This document shows positions 19,041 to 28,986 of a stretch of DNA of 28,986 bases, piece by piece (within the stretch, counting starts at the first letter, position 1; the number at the start of each line of letters is the position of its first letter). A program made the position numbers and the translations under genes. Source of the DNA: Chara braunii (taxonomy: Eukaryota > Streptophyta > Charophyceae > Charales > Characeae); NCBI GenBank assembly GCA_003427395.1, contig BFEA01000032.1, positions 1,365,002 to 1,393,987 of the forward strand. Reading direction: 5' to 3'. Below the pieces are notes generated by a model that was not told the origin of the DNA, did no database searches, and saw nothing but the letters and a program-made list of their open reading frames with translations.

Positions 19041-19658
19041 TCATTGTTCTACAACGTCGAACTTAAATAGACACCAGCATGCTTCGCATACACCGACAAC
19101 ATGCATATCTTGATACAATTTGATCTCGTCGATGGACGCATTATTATCTTGCTCACAAACCATAGCACGATCACACCCTTTATACACGTACTTATACACG
19201 TACTTGCACGCCTTGATGTTAGCACAATATTCAACGTTTATGTTGCAATTAAACCTCATTAGCAAGTACGAGTAATACGAGACTACACGCCGATGGTCGT
19301 AATTGACTCTATTTTGAACAATCGTAAAACCATCGTCACTTGGTTTTCTTCTTCTATACGAAGGGTACGTTTGTTCGTCTTTGAATGTTGTTGTTGAAAT
19401 GAAGTTTTTCCGAAACCCTTTTGTGCATTCCCCGTCCTCCGTACAGGAAGCGTCGTGTTTGTCAGCACCGCAAATTCCTTGCAACATAAACTTGACCACC
19501 ATTTCTCTCAATTCCTCTTCCGGAGGAATCTCGACACACACCACATTGTCAACAGCATCCGCATCCTGAATTTCATTATTCGGACGCAAGATAACCAATA
19601 TATGTGCGTGTGATTGACCCCTTTTTTGAAACTCCAGCATATACAACATTCCATTCAC
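19041..19658 (-). pseudogene. Helitron Rep nuclease domain (HUH, two-Tyr)
   Basis: The 205 codons include EFQKRGQSHAHIL, with the HUH metal-binding pair at His17 (19608-19610) and His19 (19602-19604). Near the end, ACKYVYKYVYKGCDRA carries the catalytic tyrosines. The last part (FKFDVVEQ) leads toward the 18714-19037 fragment in another frame. Rep cuts and joins single strands at Helitron ends. The catalytic residues are kept although the gene is broken around them. Confidence 0.9.
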
Positions 19659-20057
19659 CCTACCAAAGATCCGTTTATTCTTTATCTCATCAATTAGTTG
19701 TGCAAGAACCTTTGAACACTCACGCCAGAAGATCCGGCTTGTCGTTAGGACATTGACCTGGCAACATGGTTATTTGATCTCCGGCCAGTTAGTGTTGCAC
19801 GCCATAGTAATGAAAATATCCGGTTTTTCGAATCACCTCACAATTGACATGCTGTCGTGATATCTTTCACTCATATATCGGGACCCCCTAGTGAACGTTG
19901 ACGGTAAAACCACTTTTGTCTCAACACCATCACCACGTTGATTTTGTTACACGGCGTCTCTTAAATCCTAATAATACTTTGAGCGCAATTCTTTCTGGTG
20001 GAATGTTCTGCCGAATGAAGGCCTTCCCTTCGCATTTGTTTATTTCTTGGAGATCCG
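19659..20057 (-). pseudogene. Helitron segment joining N domain and Rep, heavily frameshifted
   Basis: This is not one open frame. On the - strand VVLPSTFTRGSRYMSERYHD (about 19860-19920) and KPDIFITMACNTNWPEI (about 19768-19825) match the conserved Helitron stretch before the HUH motif, in different frames and with stops between. It shows that the gene was once continuous from 20762 to 19041. Confidence 0.75.
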
Positions 20058-20762
20058 TCAACTCTGGGCCTCTTTCTTATTTACAAGGGGCCCAGTCAGT
20101 CTCGATAAGCGGAGGGATTTAACTTTAGCGTACGCCATGCAACAAAACTCATGGAAGAGACGTGCTGCATAAAGGATGTAAGGCCTTTCACCATCGAGCT
20201 CGTGAAGGTGAAAAGCATAGTACTCCTTGGCACTAAGTCCTGGCGGCCATCCAACTTCCGAGGCACGTCGAACAGACCAACTATCAATTCCCTCCGGGAA
20301 AAGTAAAACAAACCTTAAGCAGTTGTGCGCTCGAGAACATTCCGGAACCACAACCGTTTGCCGCTCACCCGGAAGAGGAGCACGCCAATGAATATCGAGC
20401 TCACGAGGAAGGAGTTCATCGACCATCAGAACACACAGCTCATGTAAACCCATAGGACGGTTATAACGCCTTGCATGTTCCTGATCAGGCATGGCATCCG
20501 GATTTATGACCAACTTCCTCCCGTTCAACGCTTCCGGCGGAAGGTGAACAACCGTTATAAAGTCCTTCACGCAATTGCTACATCGTTGTAGCAATTGCTG
20601 AAACCTTCTCAATATGCGTTTCGCTCGATCAAGTTCGGCATCGGGTGTACGTGCAGGTAAGTTAAGGAGATCTACCCTTTGATCAATCGTATCGTCCAAA
20701 CGTTGAGGATCGTGCAAGTATAGTTGCGCAAACTGAGGACGTTCGTCTTCCCCCACAGCCAA
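20058..20762 (-). pseudogene. Helitron_like_N domain
   Basis: These 234 codons are typical of the region before Rep in plant Helitrons: DERPQFAQLYLHD, then NCLRFVLLFPEGIDSWSVR, KEYYAFHLHE and LYAARLFHEFCCMAYAKV. Just upstream (20763-20840), GPIFHRVSAL continues the same frame. Confidence 0.85.
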
Positions 20763-20839
20763 TGCACTGACACGATGAAAGATTGGACCTTGAGCCCTAA
20801 GTTGGCATTGGAATCCTCAAACACCATCACTCGGTTGCT

Positions 20840-21806
20840 TCAACAACGAGGATGCAAGGGATAAACTATTATTAATTGTCCTTGCATTGTTTCGAAGGAA
20901 TCGACCATCGGAACTTTGAGACGTCCAAAGGGAAAGAATCTCATGCTCCGGGGAGCCTTCGCAAAGTCATTCTCATAGAGAACAACACTTTGTACCTTTT
21001 CGGCAACACATCTCTGTCCATTTTTTTTAATGATGCTACAATTCAGCACCACAATGCTTACATGGATTTCGACCGCCAATGCCAGACGGTTCAACAGTGC
21101 TAGCATTCCCAAATATCGCCACTGTGTTCTCAATCGCCGCATACGTTGTTGTCACGGGTGCAGATGGGAGTGCATTAAGATCAGGAGCCGGAACATCATG
21201 AGAATCATTAATTTCTTCCTCGTGACTATTTGACTCACTATCTTCGGGATTGTTCATTGAATTTCGATTTCTCACAGATGGATTTTGCGGTTGTCTCCCT
21301 CGCGATGACACACTCCACAAGTACCGCGCCCGAGAAGATTGACTCTGTGATTGTCTCGCAGGAGAAGATGCATTCCTCGACTGCGCAAAGGCACTCGTTC
21401 GAATCTCTTGAAGGATATTCACAGCGAACAAACTTCGCCTCACACCCCGTACAAAATTTTTATGAGCACCCACATCTTCTTTCCTCCTATAATTCTTAAA
21501 CGCAGCTCTCAATGCATGCATACGTTTAACATAAATGTTTGGTCGTCTTCCCTGACTTTTCCTCCGTTATGAAATCATACGCGACGTAGAACATGGTTTA
21601 TGCACATTTATTATATCGACTTGTTTCATTCCTTTACCAGCCTCTACAGTGCTTTCAATAACTATTGTACCTGCGTCATAGCTCGATGACACATGGTGAG
21701 GCATCGACGACAACCATCTAAGTTCCAAACGACGCACGACTTTATTCGCACAGAGTCGTCGAATCAATAACATACGGTACCGTCGGTTGTGCCTTGAACG
21801 AATCAA
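20840..21806 (-). pseudogene. Helitron N-terminal region with CxxC-type motif
   Basis: The frame 21806-21567 stops at a TAA and continues in the same frame to 21036 (161 codons from 21521). It has basic RRPNIYVKRMHALRAAFKNY, a Ser/Gln/Asn-rich middle and ends at CKHCGAEL. Past the stop, TEMCCRKGTK follows in the same frame, matching the C-x2-C ... M-C-C-x-K-G zinc-binding pattern at Helitron N-termini. The rest to 20840 is shifted and broken. Confidence 0.7.
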
Positions 21807-21939
21807 TTTCTATAACAATATTTATTTCCGTCGATTATGAAATCCAACAAACTTTCTAATCAACGTGTTCAGTGAATTCGGTGGGGTCGTGACAGCAGAA
21901 GATGCATTTGCATGAACATCCCTCAAGGGAGGACAAACA

Positions 21940-22350
21940 TTACTCTCCACTACATTGTTCTTCATTGGAACAATCAAGAATATAATCTTTACTTACCATC
22001 GGTTGTTTATCTCTTCTGCGAGCACTTGGCTCACCTACAGCACCTGCCACCTGTAATAAAGACCTCCGGGTTCGACGACTTTGGGAAGGTGGTCGTCCAC
22101 GTTTCCGGTGTTCGTGTTGTGATGGCATTGTCGTCTCACTCGTAGAGCGACAGGGAGTAATATCCGAACCTATACGCAATCCCAATCCATGGTTGAATGC
22201 AGAAAAAAGGTTCTCTAACGAAAACAAACCGACTTGATCTGGAACAATGGAAGGACACCGAGTACATTCTGATATTATCGGCGACGACATCAAAGGATCA
22301 TTAACAACCCTTTCAAAAGACCGATGACGTTTGCGACGCTTTCACGGAAT
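21940..22350 (-). pseudogene. Helitron-linked upstream ORF with AT-hook-like motif
   Basis: An open frame of 117 codons from 22293 on the same strand as the Helitron, extendable upstream past a TGA near 22340 to basic KRRKRHRSFER. It contains HRKRGRPPSQSRRTRRS, an AT-hook-like DNA-minor-groove motif. It sits in a different frame from the RepHel N-terminus. It may be the true N-terminus of RepHel after frameshift, or a separate small protein of the element. Confidence 0.45.
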
Positions 22351-22553
22351 ATGCAAGGACTTATATGGAGGTGAAGAGAAGGTTGAAATGGTGGATATAC
22401 TACTGTTGGTTGAAGTGTCACGTTGGTCTTCGTCCTCTGCCAAATTAATGGGCACGTACATACATATTTGTATACGGGCACGTCACGGTGGATAAGAGGA
22501 ATAAGATGCATATGGATAACCGGAATGAAAAGAATACACCTCAAAACATCCAT

Positions 22554-24027
22554 ATATAGATGTAATTATATGAAGAAGAGTAATATAGTGTCAAGTAGAA
22601 AAGAAAAAAAAAGAAAAACAAAGAAGACAGAGTGCAACAAAAAGAACACAGCCAAAATGTGAAGCACAAACGATGAAAAAAAAAAGGAGTTAGTTCGTTG
22701 TTTTTTTTTCTTGAGCGCGTCTATCGAGGTTAATCAATGTTAATTCACATCGGAATTTATTAGTTCGTGCAAATATAGAAGTACATGTTCACTTTCATGT
22801 TCTTGCAAATGTTTGATCAGGATCGGAACTTCTTTGCACCAACTCCTATTAAGGTTAATTAACACGCCACCTATTTTTTTCGTATGCCTCATTCGTTTCT
22901 TATGTTCTCTTTATGATCCTTTACGCCCCTTAGTCTTTTCAGGGCCCCATGAGATAGAGTAATACGTACCTCGTTTATCCACGTTTGCCCTTTGTCATTC
23001 TCTGGCAGGGCTCACTTTCCTGTTCGAATAAATTTGTCACTGGGATCGGAACTTATTTTGGCTCCAATCCACCATTATCGAGGCGGCTCCTACTTGCGGC
23101 CAGCCTTAGGTATCCTAAGTTAGTCATCCGTCTACAAAATATTTGAAAAATGTAACATGTCTTTGCCGACCTTTCCGAGCCCCGATTGCTAGGAAGTAGT
23201 CCGTAGTACCCATTCTCCTCGCCTGAGCACGAGGCCCAGATCTCAGAAGTAGGCAAGGCTCTACCGCAACAACATTGCACCAACCCTATAAATGGGTCTA
23301 TGCGGCGTACCGCACCTCCCCCCAGCCAGCCTCGAAGGTCGTGGATCCAGGAAGAGTCATTCCTAGCGATCGAGGTCGGGCAAACCATTGATGGCCTCAC
23401 CTTTCTTCTCGTCTTTTGCTTGGGCGACTTTGATGAAATAGGAGCAAAAGGGGTAGAGAACATGACTTGTTGGAAGAGGTCTAGGCGAGAGGAGGTCATT
23501 TGGGATAGCATGGGTGTCTTGGAAAAAATGCTACATTTATTGTCATCTTTATTTCTTCTTATTGGATTGATTCCTTTCCAATATTCATTCGAAATACATG
23601 GTGTGACCCAACCCTCTCAATAACACTTCATTTGCTTCACGTAACTGCCTGAGTATTTTCAACGGCTGATGTAGACCAATCATACGTACCTTGATTATTC
23701 TTGAGCATCCTTTGTTTTCCTTTGATACCGTTTACTGGAAGGCGACCTAAGTTTATTGTTGTTTTTTAATCTTACTATCGAGACTCTTTCTTTCTAATTA
23801 TTCATAAAATTCATATTATAATATCACATAACATTCAACCCTACATTTTTTTTCTTCTTCAAACTTCTTACTCATCTCAAACCGATTTTGAACATCATCT
23901 CATTTCTATATTTTAAGGGATACTCACCTGGTTGTTTTTTAAGAATAAGCAGAACAGTACAAGAACGAACATACAAAACCCTACAATATTGACAAACAGA
24001 ATTTAACAAATGTTAGCAACTAAGGAT
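22554..24027. other. non-coding stretch, no gene recognised
   Basis: It contains A/T runs, a loosely repeated segment (gatcggaactt with following ccaa and tcc at about 22821 and 23045), and a TATA-like ctataaatg at 23287. Opposing open frames at 23053-23511 (-) and 23300-23623 (+) have no family resemblance and are not called. Confidence 0.4.
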
Positions 24028-24256
24028 TAATATCATCTCCATTACCATGAACACGCACAACACGAGATCACATACCAATAAACGACTAAGGTGACTTTTA
24101 TTTGTATATATAAACAATATTTTCTTTCCATTTCATGAATAGCTCTCAAGAAAAGAAATGCAGAAAAAAAAANAAAAAAAAAAAAAAAAGAGAGAGAAAC
24201 GACTTAAATAAGAGAGAGAGAGAAAGAGAGAAAGAGAGAGAGAGAGAGAGACGACT

Positions 24257-24294
<38 letters not shown>

Positions 24295-24520
24295 GACTTA
24301 ATATCATCTCGATAAACATGAACACGTAGAACACGAGATCACATACTATCAAACAACTAAGGCAACTTTTATTTGTATACATCGACAATATTTTCTGTCA
24401 ATTCCCTTAATACTTTTCACAAAAAAAAATGTCAAAAAAAAAAAAAAAAAAAAAAAAAAACTTAAATATAAGAGAGAGAGAGACATGATTTAAATAAGAC
24501 AGAGAAAAGACACAATTCAA
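24028..24520 (+). repeat. 271-bp tandem duplication carrying (GA)n tracts
   Basis: taatatcatctc at 24028 recurs at 24299. Both are followed by the same order: catgaacacg, aacacgagatcacatac, aacgactaagg or aacaactaagg, acttttatttgtata, acaatattttct, a poly(A) run, acttaaata, and GA repeats. The second copy is shorter in its GA tract. One undetermined base lies at 24173. Confidence 0.85.
24190..24296 (+). repeat. (GA)n microsatellite interrupted by acgacttaaat
   Basis: Three blocks of GA/GAAA repeats are separated by acgacttaaa spacers, preceded by a long A-run. Runs of this type are prone to slippage and assembly error. Confidence 0.9.
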
Positions 24521-25741
24521 GAGTTTTATCAAAAAATATTTTAAAGTGTCATCATCATTAATGGAATAAAAACAATGTGAATTCACACGTTTTTCCCACC
24601 ATGCCACTCCACCTCCTCGTTATGCGTCTCACTCTAACCACTCCCACTCCTGCATCATCCTGTCCACGAAGCTCCACTCATCCACCTATCTAACAATACA
24701 TCAAATGATGCGCTTATAGTTAGAACAACAAACAATAATTTTTTCTCTTCTATTTATAGTTCCTTTCTCCCTTTGCAGCTATCGTCATCTCTACACCCTA
24801 CATCCTTCGCCTGTTTCTTCTCCTCCCTCCTCTTTTACTCTTGTTTATCTTCCTCTGCCAATTCGCGAAGTCGCTTCCTCCTTTCTTCCATCGCAAATTC
24901 ATCGTCCTCATTGACCTCTCCCCGAGCTTCCAACAACTGGTTAAGAGAGCTATCTAATCGCGCAACCGGCATTTATAGCGTGCATGCATGCGCGAAAAAC
25001 ACAGAATTGCAAGGACTTGGAAGAGAGATTAGGAGAGGGAGCGCCTGCGTTCTGAATGGCCAGATCGCGGCGTGGGGGACGTAACCTCTCTCCCCGCATC
25101 GATCCAAGCATGCAGTTCGTGGGTTAGCTAGGCACAAAAAGAGAAAAAGCGAGAGCGGGAAAGACGAAGTTAAAGAAGAAGGATACAGTTACAATGGCGC
25201 CCGCCCAAAATTACAGTTACACACACGATTAAGGGCGCCGACTAATCAGAGCTCCGTTTTTAGCCGCAAAAAGAAGCGCGTAGGCAAAAAGTGCTGCGCG
25301 GCAAAGGAAAATCCTAATTGCAAAATTCCTAAATTCCTATCTAATGCAGAAAACGAGAAGCACAATTTCAGAAAAGAAAGTCCGAAATTCCGAGAGCCTT
25401 TGGGGCTCGACAAGATTCAAAAAGAAAATTAAAAAAGAACGAATCAAAAATTCCCGCGCGGTCCCCACGCCTAAAAACCAACAAGAGAAAACGAAAAGAA
25501 ATGTCGTCAACCAGAATTATTTGCGCGCTCGCGGCGGCGCGTCGCCCATCAATCATCCCCGGGACCTCCCCGGGCCTGAACCCAGCCATCTGAAAAGAGA
25601 CGACGTAAAAAGACGAAGAAGCGAGGACACTAATGCAATTTTCCTTCAATCCTGATCTCCCGTAATTGGCCCATCCTTCCCAGCTTAGGACTCCTTATTG
25701 TTATCGCGCAGAAAATCGCGCGAAACAGAAATCGGTTCGTT
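24521..25741. other. no gene recognised; CpG-richer from about 24960
   Basis: The pyrimidine-rich stretch 24740-24910 gives a Ser-rich open frame to 25084 without any ATG, so it is not called. From 24960 to 25740 CpG and GCGC words are common (for example gcgctcgcggcggcgcgtcg near 25526), with paired cccggg at about 25557 and 25568. It may be a regulatory or 5' gene region, but nothing decides this. Confidence 0.35.
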
Positions 25742-26173
25742 ACAACTCACTTGTGGTATGACTGCCCTACAGCTAAAAGAATTTCGGATTGGTGGCAAAA
25801 CTTTTGGGTGAGCATCGCTGGGAACAAACTGATATGGGATAGAGAATGGATTCTATTGGGAGGCGTTCCGGCGAACTTGAATTTGGAAAAGGGTTAGGGC
25901 TACATTGCTCAGGCAGCCAAATCTGTAGGATGTGAAGTAATTTGGAAAGGAAGGAATCTGCAAGTCTTCGAGCGGTGGGACATGACTAATAAAAAAACCA
26001 GGAAAATGTTCAGATCCTCGTTGAGGCGCCTCATTTAGACAGATTGGAGAAGAAGAGGAAAAGGATCACAGAGTCCATGGTTTGGGGATACTCGGGGAAT
26101 CGAAGGCAAGTTAGTAGAGTTATCATGAGATACCTTGGTTTTGAATAAGTGGTTTTGGCTTGAGTAGAAGTGA
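25742..26173 (+). pseudogene. LINE ORF2 C-terminal remnant
   Basis: One frame reads TTHLWYDCPTAKRISDWW, the zinc-knuckle-like C-terminal motif (H-L-x-x-D-C-x3-[AK]-x-I-W-x-W) of plant LINE ORF2 proteins. It continues through WDREWILLGGVP, GYIAQAAKSVGCEVIW and RKMFRSSLRRLI to VLNKWFWLE. In-frame stops fall near 25895, 26035 and 26128. The reverse transcriptase and endonuclease domains are lost. Assignment rests on this tail motif and the downstream poly(A). Confidence 0.6.
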
Positions 26174-26680
26174 GTGTATAGGAGGTTGGTTCGCCAGCAA
26201 GGCTAGAGTAGGAACCTGGTACTCGGTTTTATTCATCCATAGGAGGAAAGCAGGGCGGCGCCTGACCGTGGGGGGAGTACACCAATAGGTAGATTTAGTC
26301 CCTGCCTTAGACAATTGTAGGCAAGAGAAAAATTTAAATTTCTTGGTTGACATTGGTAGGGATTAGCTGGAGCTCTCGTGGGGTGGCAACTGGGACTGGG
26401 GGTGTAGTAAGGTTAGGGATAGATAGCCGACAAGGGTTTGTGGGTTCGTAGTTTCTGGCTTGTGCGGGTTTTGTAGGCTTGAAGCAATGCTTTTTTAGGA
26501 CAAGGGTTTCAGGATAACGGCCCATAATTGGCCTCTTTGATCCTAGACTTGCCCCGTCCTAGCGAGATTTGGCTTATAAGTTAAACTGGGTAATGCTCCC
26601 AAGATAACCCCGGGTTGAATTGTGAGGTCCCCGACCTCCCTTTTGTGATGTAATATGAAAAAAAAAAAGAAAAAAAAAAA
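25742..26680 (+). mobile_element. LINE (non-LTR retrotransposon) 3' end, 5'-truncated, with poly(A) tail
   Basis: A coding remnant is followed by about 490 bases of 3' UTR and an A-rich tail (26658-26680, two A-runs split by one G). Truncation at the 5' end is the usual result of target-primed reverse transcription. No RT core is present. A target-site duplication could not be defined. Confidence 0.65.
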
Positions 26681-26734
26681 GAATTTTCTCTAGTCCTTCA
26701 TGCATATGCCAAAAAAGTAGGATATTTAAGAATA

Positions 26735-26950
26735 TCAAAGTGAAAATTTCACCTCTCTATCCTCTACGACCTTTTCCCCGGGGGCTAGTTCCGAAGGAAA
26801 GACTCCGTCATCAAAGCATGATGCAAACAGCTCTCTCAATCGATCTTCACCCTCCCAATAATCCCTCTCTTCCATGGGACCTGGGGGGTGGGGATTTGCC
26901 CGTACGCTCCTGACCTGGTGTCGCCTCCATGTTTCACCAAGTCTACTCAA
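26735..26950 (-). CDS. unknown short ORF (71 aa)
   Basis: The ORF starts at ATG 26950, with a second ATG at 26875 (PMEERDYWEGEDRLRELFAS). The downstream half has a normal mixed composition (EDRLRELFASCFDDGVFPSE, then a charged end) unlike the low-complexity frames nearby. A pyrimidine-poor cccccccag just before the second ATG could be read as a splice acceptor. No family is recognised. It may be a gene fragment, exon or chance. Confidence 0.25.
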   Translation of the reverse strand: MSRLGETWRRHQVRSVRANPHPPGPMEERDYWEGEDRLRELFASCFDDGVFPSELAPGEKVVEDREVKFSL

Positions 26951-28450
26951 CCCTACTAACAGTCTAAGGTTATTTCTTCTGTACTCACGTCCACTTTGCT
27001 ACTAGGAAAAATGTAGCGCTTTCTTTGCCTGCCACGTTCGCCTATGGCCGATCTGACGCCATAACCGTCCCACGAAGGAGGCACGATGGGGAACGAGCCT
27101 CGGTGGCAGCTCGGGTTCTCACGAACGTGGTATCGCGTGGCGGGGCGCAGTAGCGTCGGCCGAAGCAAGGTCGCTCCTCTCCACCCCCCCATTTCCTCCC
27201 TTTCCGTTTACAGGGAGGTCTTTGTTCCACCACATTAGGAAGGTTTCCTGTGTGGATTCTCTCTCTATGCGATCTTGCGCCCTACCGCCGGTGGACGACG
27301 AACGGCGGGGCTGACGGTCGATGCAATAGAATTGAGTATTCTAATTCTAGTGCGCGCGCGAAAGAGCAAAAAGCAAAATGCCGCGTGTATCGGATGCGAT
27401 CCTGCAAATCTGCTCGCTGTACTGGAAAACCCCGCGTTCAGCCGAGTCGGCTGCTTGCTAAGTGATTTGCAGGTTGCGGCGACGGGTACCAGCAACAACA
27501 GTGGCGCAGCCGAGAAGCAGGCTCGACATTTTGGCCAACACCCCTTGTATGCCCTGTGGACGCCTTCGGTTGCCATTTGTTCCCCACCATAGCGAAGGAA
27601 GTTATCTCCTCCTTCCACTGATCGTCGCCGTCGTCGAGGTAAGTCCCTCCCTTCCCCATCCTCCTCCTGTTGTTCATCTTTGACACGTTTTTTTCTCATT
27701 GGGTGACCTTCACCGTCTTCTTCGTCGTTCTCTTCTTGTCCTCCTCTTGTTCTTCCGCTCTCCGTTCTTCGTCTTCTCCTTATCCCCCGCCATAGCGGAT
27801 TGGTGCACTGGGAAACGACGTACTGGAAAACGGAAAAGCATGCTGGATGGCGTACTCACACTGTAACTTTTCTAAATGTGTCCAACTGCAATGATCGCTA
27901 GACTCAGATGAATCTGACTGCAATCACGTCCAGAGCTCCGTACAAGAAGTCGTACTGCGAGTATGCCCTAAGAAGGAAGAGGTGAGGGTGCGGGAGACAA
28001 CGCCGCAGGGAGGGAAGTGTGGGGGTTGAGGTTGGCGGGAAGACAAGTGGTCAGGGAACGGATTGGAGATTGGAGGTGTCGGGCAAATGTGGAACTTGCA
28101 GAGGAAGGCCACATTGTAGTGAAACCTCAAAGGGGGGGGGAAGAGAGAATGTGGCAGTACTACGAGGATAAAATTGGGCGGCAGTACAGGGTTGAAAGGT
28201 GCGTTCTTCTGACCGTTGTTTTTGAGGTGGTGGTAGGGATGGAAGGCATTTGTTTTTGACAGAATCGTTTGAGGGAAAGAGAAGGAAGGAGACGTTAAAG
28301 CAGCTTCGATGCGTCACGGGCGAATGGGAGTTAGGAGCCAGGAGGCAACAAGCCACGGGAGGGTGAACAAGGCCGCATGCTTTGAGGAGGAAAGAGGCAA
28401 GAGCACGGAGAACAACGGGAAAGAGTGGGTGGAGAGAGGGCGATGGTTGC
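26951..28450. other. CG-richer stretch, no gene firmly supported
   Basis: Long frames exist on both strands around 27265-27700 but none has a recognised motif. A consensus splice-donor-like GAG|GTAAGT lies at about 27637-27645, after which the + strand becomes pyrimidine-rich (27645-27790), compatible with an intron or 5' leader. The frame 28017-28259 (+) has balanced composition but opens with GTG. Confidence 0.35.
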
Positions 28451-28456
28451 ATTGGA

Positions 28457-28657
28457 GCGAGATGCAACAGGAATCAACGATCCACAAAAGGGTCAATACA
28501 CAGGGAAAATCGATGATGCAAAAAGAAAGAAAAAAAAAAAAAACAGCTAACGGCCGGCCGCCCCATGGACGGTTGGCCACATGTGATTATCATGTCCCTT
28601 TGTGTTTTTCCTTCTATTTTTTTCCGTCCCGGTATTGCGTGTGCCCAGCGTGTCTCA

Positions 28658-28696
<39 letters not shown>

Positions 28697-28950
28697 ACCG
28701 GCGAACAGCAGACCACCACGTGGATGCAGATCTAGAGTAGATCGACAGGGACGAACGGGCCATGGAGTGAGATGCAGCAGGAATCAATCATCCACGAGAA
28801 GATGAACACACGTGGATGCTTCTAGAAGGAAAGAGAGAGAGAGGAGGAGGGAGGACCACGGACAAGAGTAGATTGACGGACATGAATGGGCCACGAGAGT
28901 GAGATGCAGCAGGAATCAACCATCCATGGGAGGATGAACACCCGTTGAGG
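28457..28950 (+). repeat. three dispersed copies of a 50-80 bp repeat
   Basis: gagatgcarcaggaatcaa (r = a/g) plus catccac...gatgaacac occurs at about 28457, 28769 and 28899. The last two copies extend left to agagtagatygac, giving about 78 matching bases spaced about 134 apart (28732 and 28865). The window ends in an (AC)n then (GA)n run at 28957-28986. Confidence 0.8.
28659..28695. repeat. poly(A), 37 bases
   Basis: An uninterrupted A-run lies between two copies of the 28.4-28.9 kb repeat. It may be a retroposon tail or simple slippage; no SINE boxes are evident upstream. Confidence 0.9.
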
Positions 28951-28986
28951 AACATATACACACACACACAGATGAGAGAGAGAGAG

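Larger units (their letters stand above)
17708..22350 (-). mobile_element. Helitron (RepHel), degenerate and internally deleted
   Basis: Read on the - strand, the parts come in Helitron order: a basic N-terminal region with an AT-hook-like KRGRPPS, CKHCGAEL, the Helitron_like_N domain, the Rep nuclease with HUH and Tyr motifs, and a Pif1-type helicase ending with motifs V and VI. At least four frame changes and several stops break it. An internal deletion between the Rep domain and helicase motif II removes Walker A. Exact termini (5' TC and a 3' hairpin with CTRR) were not located, so the bounds cover only the protein-related sequence. Confidence 0.9.

Noticed and set aside
23053-23623. Opposing open frames of 152 (-) and 107 (+) codons
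   Set aside because: Neither shows a known domain, and each is plausible as the shadow of the other. No basis to choose.
24773-25084. Ser-rich 103-codon open frame
   Set aside because: It has no ATG anywhere in the frame and comes from pyrimidine-rich DNA.
27265-27699. 144-codon - strand frame and overlapping + strand frames
   Set aside because: All strands are open because the stretch is GC-rich. No motif or homologue pattern favours any of them.
28309-28740. 143-codon + strand frame and opposing poly-Phe frames
   Set aside because: They contain long poly-Lys or poly-Phe from A-runs. They are low-complexity translations.

Overview
The window is nuclear DNA of a eukaryote, most likely a streptophyte (land plant or charophyte alga). 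That guess rests on the Ty3 element with a chromodomain-like tail, the plant-type Helitron, the LINE with a poly(A) tail, the many microsatellites and minisatellites, and the absence of bacterial gene order. The species cannot be fixed from the sequence. A 224-base assembly gap lies at 15619-15842. No intact ordinary host gene, tRNA or rRNA was recognised.

Layout. (1) 1-5.4 kb, + strand: an array of related but unrecognised protein-coding units, about 1 kb apart. Four units share short ordered motifs (Trp/Cys motif, GK-x6-F strand, IRD helix followed by a hydrophobic strand), and there are further fragments. Only the first unit keeps a long open frame (231 aa); the others carry stops or frameshifts. 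I could not assign this family, and it is the most novel item here. (2) 6.13-11.11 kb, + strand: a decayed, 5'-truncated Ty3/gypsy chromovirus-like retrotransposon. It holds a zinc-knuckle remnant, protease, reverse transcriptase, RNase H, integrase and chromodomain-like tail, then a probable 3' LTR of about 1.25 kb. (3) 11.1-17.6 kb: non-coding, repeat-built DNA. It contains a 63-bp minisatellite, a 48-bp minisatellite, a polypurine-tract/LTR-like boundary, about 90-bp purine-rich repeats flanking the gap with two copies of a perfect hairpin, and a short acidic Val/Glu-rich frame. (4) 17.7-22.3 kb, - strand: a degenerate Helitron RepHel gene. The Rep HUH and Tyr motifs survive, but an internal deletion has removed the Walker A region and the motif VI Arg is replaced. 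(5) 22.5-25.7 kb: AT-rich then CpG-richer DNA with a 271-bp tandem duplication carrying (GA)n tracts. (6) 25.74-26.68 kb, + strand: the 3' end of a 5'-truncated LINE with poly(A). (7) 26.7-29.0 kb: CG-richer DNA with weak open frames, a consensus splice-donor-like site and dispersed repeats.

The mobile elements are all dead copies, so nothing here works as a pathway. The one group that may encode something new is the array in the first 5 kb. Alignments given are by eye; no database search was possible.
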